64,000 nucleotides of DNA. Source: Metellina segmentata. Its lineage: Eukaryota; Arthropoda; Arachnida; Araneae; Tetragnathidae. The DNA lies in NCBI GenBank assembly GCA_947359465.1, contig OX375872.1, positions 130,423,453 to 130,487,452 on the forward strand, written 5' to 3'. A program made the position numbers and the translations under genes. Numbering within the stretch: position 1 is the stretch's first letter; the number at the start of each line of letters is the position of its first letter. Of the stretch, positions 56,653-64,000 are shown piece by piece. Below the pieces are notes generated by a model that did not search any database, was not told the origin of the DNA, and saw nothing but the letters and a program-made list of their open reading frames with translations.

Positions 56653-56754
56653 TTTAGTTTAGGTAGGTAGGCATTTAAATTAACGCCGCACTGGAGCAGC
56701 ATAGCGGACTACTGTTGACGGTCCGGAATCAAACCCGAAGTGCGTTTAGTTTAG
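56653..56754 (-). mobile_element. SINE-A 3' fragment with 10-bp TSD
   Basis: An 82-bp insertion (56663-56744) is flanked by perfect TTTAGTTTAG repeats (56653-56662 and 56745-56754). Plus view: GTAGGTAGGC tail, 'aaattaacgccgcactggagcagcatagcgg', 'acggtccggaatcaaacccgaag'. A 5'-truncated copy. Confidence 0.93.
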
Positions 56755-56940
56755 ATTTCAAGAGGCAAAAACAAACGTCCACATTGCGAACCTCCGGAAT
56801 GAAGAGGATAATGTACTTTGATATTCGAGTTTAGAATATAGAAGAAATAAATTTTGAATTAATCATGACAAACGAATCGAGAATGGATTTATAATCACAC
56901 TTTTTGCATTAATCATGACAATCGATTTCGAGAATCGATT

Positions 56941-57105
56941 AATAATAGAAACCAATTTTTAAATTAATCACAAGAATCGATTTCGAGAATCGATTAATAA
57001 TAGAAACCAATTTTTAAATTAATCACAAGAATCGATTTCGAGAATCGATTAATAATAGAAACCAATTTTTAAATTAATCACAAGAATCGATTTCGTGAAT
57101 CGATT
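56941..57105. repeat. 55-bp tandem repeat, three copies
   Basis: AATAATAGAAACCAATTTTT begins at 56941, 56996 and 57051, exactly 55 bp apart. Each unit includes the near-palindrome AATCGATTTCGAGAATCGATT. The first two units are identical; the third has 'cgtgaatcgattagc' at its end. The homologous region of copy 1 (56090-56250) has related but unexpanded sequence. Confidence 0.93.
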
Positions 57106-57480
57106 AGCAATAGCAAAAACATTGCGAACATATTTTGAGGTCTTTGTTACTCAAAAAATACAATTGAGTCGTCACACGTGTGCGTCTTCATTCACCAAAA
57201 TTAATACTGAACTCCGAGTATCTGCTTTCGCGCAAAATGAACGTCTACCGCCGTGACGCCACATCCACCGATTCCTGACACAACGCGACACTCCCCATTT
57301 TTTTCAAATGTCTGTCGATTCAGTTTATCGACCCCGCACCCAGCACTGAAAACTGATAACTGGACACACACAGAAGCTTCCTCTCAGTTGGCATTCCCTC
57401 ACAAGGACAAGAAATAAAAAAGGCAATGCGAGAAACAGGACAAAGTTCAATAAAGAGGAAGGCAATTTTGACGCATCTGC

Positions 57481-58020
57481 CAAAAAGATTGTCATCAAAC
57501 CCGAGGCTGTCGCAAACACTCATCCCAAGTTCTTTCTTTTTTATTTTGTCTTCTTTCCCTTTCTTGTCGCTATTGGTAAGGCATGGGGATTTACAGGGTG
57601 GACAATTGCTCGGGTCGGAAACAGAATACTTCTCGTGTTCTCCTTTTTGGCAGGCCATTGTCCATTCGAAATGACCTCTGGAAGATCGGAATTGGGTGTC
57701 CAAAAACTCCTCATCTCGATGCCACTGTTAACCGGACACTCTGGGGTTGTCGCTTTTTATGACACCTCCTTTTTGCTACCGAACTTTCTGATTGCTGACC
57801 ATTCGCTCTTGTTCTTCGGTAATGGGCGGCGAGTATTGTTAGGGGAAGGGCAGTCGGTGGTTGAAAATGGATCTCTCAGGGGGAAGCAAAGTGGTCACAT
57901 CCTCGTGATCAGGTTTCGAGCTAACAAAATAATCCACACTATGGGGGAAAAAGGGAAATCTAAAGGATCGGGAAATCCATGTGATTTGAAATTGGCTGGA
58001 AACTAATTCTGGTTGTCTGA
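57481..58020. other. GC-richer low-repeat island
   Basis: Single-copy-looking. A 123-codon plus frame (57635-58006) lies here without a recognisable domain. It starts within an overlapping open frame on the other strand. I do not call it a gene. Confidence 0.3.
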
Positions 58021-58059
58021 TGATGGTATTGGTTGCATAAAACTAATTTACAGAGAAAC

Positions 58060-58610
58060 TTTTAAGCTAGGGAGTGTATGAAGTAAAAATTACTTATTAG
58101 TTTGGCTTACTGTTTCTTAGCTTTTGTTGTGCTCAAAAGAAAGTTACTTTGTAGTATGTTTTTTTTTTGTACTTTCTTGATCAAGTAAAAATTACTTTGG
58201 ACGTTGATAAGGTCATATTGAGCCAAACGTATTAGTTTGGTTTATTTGTTTTCAGATTTTGTTGTGCTCAAGGAAAAATTACTTATTCCTTTGGTGAACT
58301 GTCAGCTTTTTATTCTGCTGAAGGGAAATGAGACTTATTAGTTTGGGCTACACTTCCTCAACTTTTGGTTTACTGAAGAAAAGTCACGTTTTAGTTTGGT
58401 TTTATTACTTATTAGTTCGGTTTATTGATCCCAAGTAAAAACTGCTTTGGAAAGTGGATAAGGTCTAACAAAGGGCCAAACATATTAGTTTGGTGTACCT
58501 TTTCTCAGATTATGTGCTCAGTTAAAATTTACTTATTTATTTGGTTTACCATTTCTCAGATTTTTAGTGTGCTCTAGGGAAGATTTAAAATTTTATTTGT
58601 CTAATCCGCT
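58060..58610. repeat. ~120-180 bp diverged repeat
   Basis: 'ATTACTTATTAGTTTGGTTTA' and 'agattttgttgtgctcaa.gaaaa' and 'agtaaaaattactttggacgttgataaggtc' recur four to five times (near 58090, 58185, 58280, 58400 and 58520) with variable spacing. Confidence 0.7.
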
Positions 58611-59876
58611 AGCATGTATTAAAGCTTCTAAAATCTGAACAATATGGAGAAAACAAGATGATAAAACTAGTGTATAAGAAAATATTTTTAGTGTATATAA
58701 AAACAATCCATCGGATCACTAAGAAAGTACTTCCAGCTTAGAAGTAATGGATTAATTACCGTTTTGACGATGTTTGGCATTGCTTTCCTCCCACTCAAAA
58801 CTATTTATGTGGGACATAAAGCATATTTTTGATACTAGCTTTTATTTTGGTACTGTCAAGAGGACATATAAGACTCCCGATCTTGTATGTCCTCCTGACC
58901 CTTCGTAGTTTGGACCGAACTCAAAGAAAAGTCTCCCACTCTTGATCTGTGAGGAACAACAACTCTACATCTAGATTTTGCTATCTAATTGCCCGGACCC
59001 TGTTCCGAGATAAGTACCATCCTCACACAGCTAATACCACCGAGGGCACAGCTCGAGGTAGCTGTGTAATTGAAACAGATCCATGAGTTGCGAAACTAAT
59101 TCTGGTCATAGGCCAAGGCATACTGCTCCAGGACGACAACAGTTCAACCCTGCCCCTTAATTTTATCAAATACTCTTTCTTCCCGTTGTGAAGGAAGGCC
59201 CTTGCTAATAGGCTTCATTAGTTCGGACTTTTGTTGTGAGAGTCAACAACTAAACCCCATCGATCCACGGACATTAGTGCTGGCCCCCGAAAAAGAAGAT
59301 TTCCTTCCAGAATTCGAAGTGGGCTCTCCCCTCTTGCAGAGTTGGGACCCTTAACTCAATAATTTAGGAAATAAGCGATGACCGCTGGTAGTAGATAAAA
59401 CAAAGGGATAATATCCTCCATTAATGATCCACGGCCAATGGATAGGGTTGGTCTTTTTCTTCTGGGGTTCTTCCCTTTCTTGCTTTTCTTCCTGGCAGAA
59501 AAGGATTATTCTGACATTAAGCCTTCCGAAGCTGAAGTAACTGGAGAAGATGGGGAGAAAGGGGGTTTTGCAGATGAGGATGTATTGATGTCACGGCCAA
59601 CGTCAAAACAATGGGATTTCACTCTTGCGCTGGAATAGGCAGGGCGGTTACTTATTAAAGCCATTCAATTCCGGGGAAGGGTACTTTTTCATGCTCCTTG
59701 TCGCGCTGTGAGTGGGGATGGGATGTTGCCGGGTGGTGGTATAGATTTTCGTACATATTTTGCGGGATCTGAGGTACGGGAATAACGGGAGTCTGATATT
59801 TGAGTTGAGAACAATATGAAGCGGAGGGCTGTTCTCTCAGCCCATTCGCATTTATATGCATTCCGCTCCCAGCGGT
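58611..59876. other. No gene; one candidate small secreted frame
   Basis: Moderate-GC sequence without tandem units. A 66-codon plus frame at 59438-59638 has a hydrophobic N-terminus followed by an acidic stretch and is discussed as a finding. No other support for a gene. Confidence 0.35.
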
Positions 59877-60055
59877 TTTGACAAGATATCGCGTTCATCA
59901 AGATCTGGCCAGTTTTGCCAATGACGAGATATCTCGTCATCTGAATATTGCCCACTTTTTTATGATGAGATCAAGGTTTTCTTTTAATGACGAGGTATCT
60001 CTTCCGTCAAGATCTGGTTGATATTGCTAAGGACGAGAAACCTCGACATGGCAGG
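59877..60055 (-). mobile_element. Palindrome-rich MITE, copy 3
   Basis: Read on the minus strand it begins TTACCCTGCCATGTCGAGGT and ends near CGATATCTTGTCAAAACCGC. It holds an exact ATGACGAGATATCTCGTCAT (59921-59940), a 20-bp perfect palindrome. It is shorter than copies 1 and 4. Confidence 0.75.
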
Positions 60056-60265
60056 GTAAAAATACCACCAAATTATTCATGTTTATAATTCAGTTAGCCA
60101 TTTTGCTGAATTCACGTGACGCAGAAGCTACTTTTCCCCTTGTTTATATTTGGAACTTACCTGGGTGTATTTCTCTTTTCTGTGTCAGTAAAATTTTGTG
60201 TGTGTTTACATTCAATAAAACAAAACTATAAGAGAACAGCGTAATGATGTATTGTAATAAGCAAG

Positions 60266-60266
<1 letters not shown>

Positions 60267-60304
<38 letters not shown>
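60267..60304. repeat. (TA)n microsatellite
   Basis: About 19 uninterrupted TA dinucleotides. Confidence 0.95.
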
Positions 60305-60307
<3 letters not shown>

Positions 60308-60450
60308 GCCATTCAGATCCCCCAAGAAAGTGTCTTTTTTCATGCTTTTCGTCTAGCTGGAATTAAGATGGGATATTGCCTGGTTGTCTTATAGAGTTTC
60401 GTGAGTATTATGTGTGGCATGAGGTAAAGAAATAAATGATATCTGATACA

Positions 60451-60785
60451 TAACCCTCTTGTTGGTTTCGACGAGGTATCTCGTCATTAGCAAAACTGAC
60501 CAGATCTTAATGGACAAAATATCTAGTAATTGAAAGGATACTATAACCAGATCACTATCTCGTCATTATAAGAAAATTGGCAATATCTTTATGGGATATA
60601 TTAAAGACAGCAAAACTGACCATATCTTGATGAACGAGATATCTAGTCATTGGAAGGAAACTGATCAGATTTCCATCTCGTCATTATAAGAAAATCGGCA
60701 GTATCTTGATGGGATATCTTGTAGTTAGCAAAATTGATAAGATCATGATGGACGATATATCTCGCCGAAACCACTTTGAGGGTTA
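60451..60785. mobile_element. Palindrome-rich MITE, copy 4 (best ends)
   Basis: 335 bp. The left end TAACCCTCTTGTTGGTTTCG and the inverted right end TAACCCTCAAAGTGGTTTCG match over most of about 35 bp and run into the palindrome GACGAGATATCTCGTC or variants. The interior contains two copies of 'cagatc..tatctcgtcattataagaaaa.tcggcaatatcttgatgggatat', about 130 bp apart. TA flanks are consistent in the copies seen; the right side also reads TTAA. Non-coding. Confidence 0.85.
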
Positions 60786-60869
60786 AATAGTTGTTAGCAA
60801 TGTGAAGTGGGTATTTGCAGAATAATGAAGATTAGGCATTAGTTCATTCTTCATTTGTACTACATAGGT

Positions 60870-61500
60870 TAACGCATACGAAACTTTAAGCACACACATT
60901 TCCTCATGCTTTTACATTTACACATAACGCACATTAGTGCGTACACAAATTTACACACGTTAACACTTACACAAATTTACACAAACTCACATTACCACAT
61001 ACACACATTGCCATACACTCATTTACACACAAACTCATTTATACATACACTCACTTATACATTCACTCATTGACACATACTCATATTATCTCATGCACAC
61101 ATTTACACATAACATAAATTCACGCTCATTAGTGCATACACAAATTTACACACATTAACACATACACAAATTTACACATACGCACAATTCCATATACACA
61201 CATTTGCACCTACACTCATTTACACATACGCTCATTTACGTATACACTCTTTTACGCATACACTCCTTTTCACATACACACTTCATATTTTCTCATACAC
61301 TCACATATACATAAGACAAATTCAAGTACATTAGTGCATGCCCAGATTTGTACGTTAGCATATACACAAATTTACTTTCGTTAACACGAACACAAAGTTA
61401 TACACTTTACCACATATACCCAGATTCATGATTGTAAGTGCGTACACAAACTGTGAAACATTAAAACAACCACGCATTTTCACATGCGCACGCACTCATT
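60870..61500. repeat. Degenerate ACACAT/ACATT minisatellite
   Basis: Strand-asymmetric CA-rich sequence made of CACATACACTCATTTACA and ACACAAATTTACACACATTA words every 18-30 bp. A larger ~190-bp repetition is visible between about 60925-61010 and 61115-61205. Few G residues. Confidence 0.85.
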
Positions 61501-62489
61501 TAGAACAATAGTTAATACTTCATATGTTATAAAGAAAGCAGCACTTAATTTTACTAGATTGTAGTCTGGATGAACTCAATTTTATTTCCAAATTTTCATC
61601 TCAAGAAAAATTACAAACTTTTTAAAATATCGATGAATTTTCAATATACATCAATATGTAAACACTCAATATCATGGTAATGGAAACCAGCATTTTAAAC
61701 TGAAGATAAAATCACAAAAAACTTTATTCATTTGTTTTACTTTAAATTTTAAAAAACTAAAATTGCCTGCAGAAATCATATCCGTTATGAAAAACTCCCG
61801 AAAAAATCCAGTAATCACTAAATTAAGATATTTATTAGCTATGAATGACTGCCAATTAAATTACCTTGAATAAATTGCCAATTTTCTGCGATGAACACAA
61901 CATGAACAAATAGGGTCTCATTGTTAATAATTCAGTTTTATGTTCATTAGGAAAGAGCAAATTTTGTATCGGATTCCACTGCGGTGAAAAAAGCCGGTGT
62001 CGGAAAGAAAATATGAATTTTATAATTAAAATGGTATTCAAAGGCATTCATTGCTTGCATCTTAAGAGATAAAATCTTTCTCTTTTTTTTTTTAAAGCTA
62101 CTCTATTACTTCAAAGTGCCTCTGAATAAGGAAGTATTTGTTTGAAATTTTGTCAAGGGAAAGAAAGTGCAGAGATTAATTAATGAGAAAACTTAGTTTC
62201 AGTAAACATCTTGTTCAGTCATGATTTTCGCGATTAAACGGATGTTATTGGATTTATTGTTACATCATTTTAAGGCCGACTCTCTACTCAACTTATTTAA
62301 AAATAAAAATATCTAAGACTTCATTTTTACATAATTTTAAACCTCGATTACTCAACTAATAAAAAAATCTAAAACTTCATTTTTGGATGATTTTGTTTGA
62401 TGTGGATCACCTCAGACAAATTTATATAAATAAATCGTAAAGTAATATATCATGAAGAATTGAAATGTTATCCTTAGGTTTCTCTTATC
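61501..62489. other. No gene recognised
   Basis: AT-rich with no tandem unit or exon that I can support. A diverged 'atctaagacttcattttt..ataatttt' pair lies near 62310 and 62370. Confidence 0.5.
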
Positions 62490-62960
62490 TTATGCAGACG
62501 CTTAACCCTTTGTAGAGTTCCCACGCATAATCCTTGTAACCATAAGTCTTCCTTGTATGAATTCTATACCGATTTTGTACTTCTGGACTAATAGAACAAA
62601 CTTTTATATTATAAGGAAAAGAGTGATGGAATCTTTTCGAAGGATTCGATTCTAAGGAAAGAAGTAATGGAAACTTACTAAAGGATTCTATTCTTACGAG
62701 AGGAACAACACTCCTTCCAAAGGATTATAATTCAATGAAAGGACCAATAGAATCGTTCCAAAGGATTATATTCTTCAGAATGGGCCAAAAGAATCCTTTC
62801 GAAGGATTCTATTCAAAGGAAAAGACTGATCAAATATTTTCCAAAGGCAGATTATATTCCAAAGAAAGGGCCAATAGATTCGTTCCAAAGAAGAATTATA
62901 TTCCAAGGAAAATACCATTCGAACCATTTAAAATGTTAAAAAAAATCCATGGGTTCCTCA
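62490..62960 (+). repeat. Dispersed ~40-bp minisatellite
   Basis: Head 'cttaaccctttgtagagttcccacgcata' and 'cttccttgtatgaattctataccgattttgtacttctgga', then units of AAAGGATTCTATTCNAAGGA with 'aggaccaatagaatcgttcc' spacers. The open frame at 62735-63127 is repeat-encoded (repeated YSKE) and not a gene. Confidence 0.82.
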
Positions 62961-63389
62961 GAAAGATGTATTTATACAGTTTTATGGGTAAAAACATTAC
63001 TACACTAATCGGAAATCTCATGACTCCTAGATGGTTAAAAGTTTCGTTTTTTTTTCACATTATTGTGTGGCTCGTGAGAAAGCTGCCAACCTTAAGCGAG
63101 TCCCCTTCTAGAAAGATAGTGATCTGACAAGACTCTACAATAATTTTGTGTTCTATATTTTGTTATTTAAATTATGTTATTCTAGTATTATAAAATGCAG
63201 GCCTCAATTAATCGCGCTAATTTAGGAACAAGATATAAATCGATATACCACGTGAATCGATTTAGCGAATGCCGAGAAAAATTTTCTTATTACAGAAAAA
63301 AAAGCTCAAGTTATACATTATATAATAACTTGAAATTCATTGGAGGAAAAGTTAAAAGGAGCGGTATATCGAAGAAGGGACTATTGCAT
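62961..63389. other. No gene recognised
   Basis: Short unique stretch between two repeats. Confidence 0.4.
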
Positions 63390-64000
63390 TAGATATTTGA
63401 AAGGGCAGGTTAAAATAAACTATGTATCGAAGGAAGAACCATTCTATTATCTATTTGCAAGGACAAGTTAGAAGGAGAGAAAAACGAGGAGCTATTTTAT
63501 TATATCGCACATCGGCAAAAAAAAGTGACACAGGTCAAAAAATAAAAATTTTGATATTATGGCATTGAAAAATATGTAAGAGGTGCCAGATGTGTTTTAT
63601 TACTATTATATAGAATGTAATAGAGTTTACCACCATAAATACTTACCTAAAATTTAAAAGAAGCTTATACTATTTCAATATAAGTTTTATAGTATCCTTT
63701 AAGCTGATGTTTCTCAAATTCTGCAGTTTTGAGTTGTGTCACTTTTCTTGCCGGGGTGTGATATATTTACAAGGACAAGTTAAAAGGAGCGATAAATGGA
63801 AGAAGAAACCATTCTATTATATATTTTTAAGAGCAGGTTAAAAAGAGTTATTTATCGAATGAGGGACAATTCTATTATATATTTGCTAGAACAATTTAAA
63901 AGGAGTAATATATCGGGAGGCTATTCTATCGTATACTTGCAAGGACAAGTAAGTGGGAGTGCGTATCGTATATAACTGCAAGGACAAGTAAAAATTATAG
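63390..64000 (+). repeat. ~60-bp tandem repeat, interrupted
   Basis: Units of AAGGACAAGTTAAAAGGAGC with 'gatatatcgaagaagggaccattctattatatatttgc' run at 63390-63505 and again from 63761 to the window end, spacing about 58-64 bp. A 255-bp MITE sits between them. The array probably continues to the right. Confidence 0.88.
63506..63760. mobile_element. MITE with ~35-bp imperfect TIRs
   Basis: Left end CGCACATCGGCAAAAAAAAG followed by TGACACAGGTCAAAA, and inverted right end CACACCCCGGCAAGAAAAGT followed by GACACAACTCAAAA, align over about 35 bp with few differences. TATAT on the left and ATATAT on the right fit a short A/T target duplication. The 60-bp array reads straight across the site. Non-coding; superfamily not assigned. 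Confidence 0.85.

Larger units (their letters stand above)
56612..57480 (+). repeat. Tandem duplication, copy 2
   Basis: Longer than copy 1 because it contains a SINE-A fragment with its target duplication and an expanded 55-bp repeat. These two additions account for most of the length difference. The duplication therefore preceded both events. Confidence 0.85.

Noticed and set aside
57320..57703. 127-codon minus-strand frame with a partner at 56466-56702
   Set aside because: The similarity between the two frames comes from the DNA duplication 55923-57480; no domain, and it is broken differently in each copy.
62735..63127. 130-codon open frame rich in YSKE
   Set aside because: Encoded by the dispersed 40-bp minisatellite.

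Overview
This is a eukaryotic, AT-rich window in which I can support no intact host protein-coding gene, tRNA, rRNA or CRISPR array. It reads as a gene desert or a very large intron from an arthropod. I infer a chelicerate, most likely a spider, from memory of family resemblance rather than any search. The three Tc1-type transposase remnants, the mariner remnant and the two tRNA-derived SINE families all look like those abundant in orb-weaver genomes. The long open frames overlap repeats or transposon debris, or show no recognisable domain.

Layout. 1-5217: short and medium tandem repeats (about 95 bp at the left edge, a degenerate AT array, 83 bp at 3170-3600). 5220-6109: a complete but internally deleted Tc1 element. 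8370-13225: two long-unit satellites (about 505 bp and 520 bp). 14281-19430: more satellites (19, 325 and 195 bp units), plus a duplicated 280-bp block split by a MITE. 19557-24519: a SINE cluster (families here called SINE-A and SINE-B, one nested in the other) ending in a truncated Tc1. 25706-28020: a MITE, a GC-richer island and an AT minisatellite. 30803-31839: a mariner pseudogene. 31900-38607: a run of satellites (172, about 210, about 260 and 256 bp units). 41620-47700: two arrays interrupted by a hAT-like insertion, a Tc1 3' fragment and a MITE. 50690-53089: an array with a dated SINE insertion, then a near-complete Tc1 element. 53930-57480: minisatellites, a SINE, foldbacks and a 700-870 bp tandem duplication. 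59877-60785: two more MITE copies. 63390-64000: a 60-bp array split by another MITE.

Between the repeats lie GC-richer, low-repeat islands (10021-10760, 13226-13905, 16131-16640, 24520-25300, 25979-26790, 32656-33235, 35991-36600, 44471-45420, 49211-50690, 57481-58020). They carry homeodomain-core, octamer and CRE-like motifs. They are the best candidates for conserved regulatory DNA, but this is inference.

The most noteworthy signals are: a MITE family built from the 16-bp palindrome GACGAGATATCTCGTC; a 129-bp perfectly identical inverted duplication 5.7 kb apart; a 256-bp satellite with deletion-marked edge units and mosaic internal units; and several insertions with clean target-site duplications that give relative dates. 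I found no convincing undescribed gene system.
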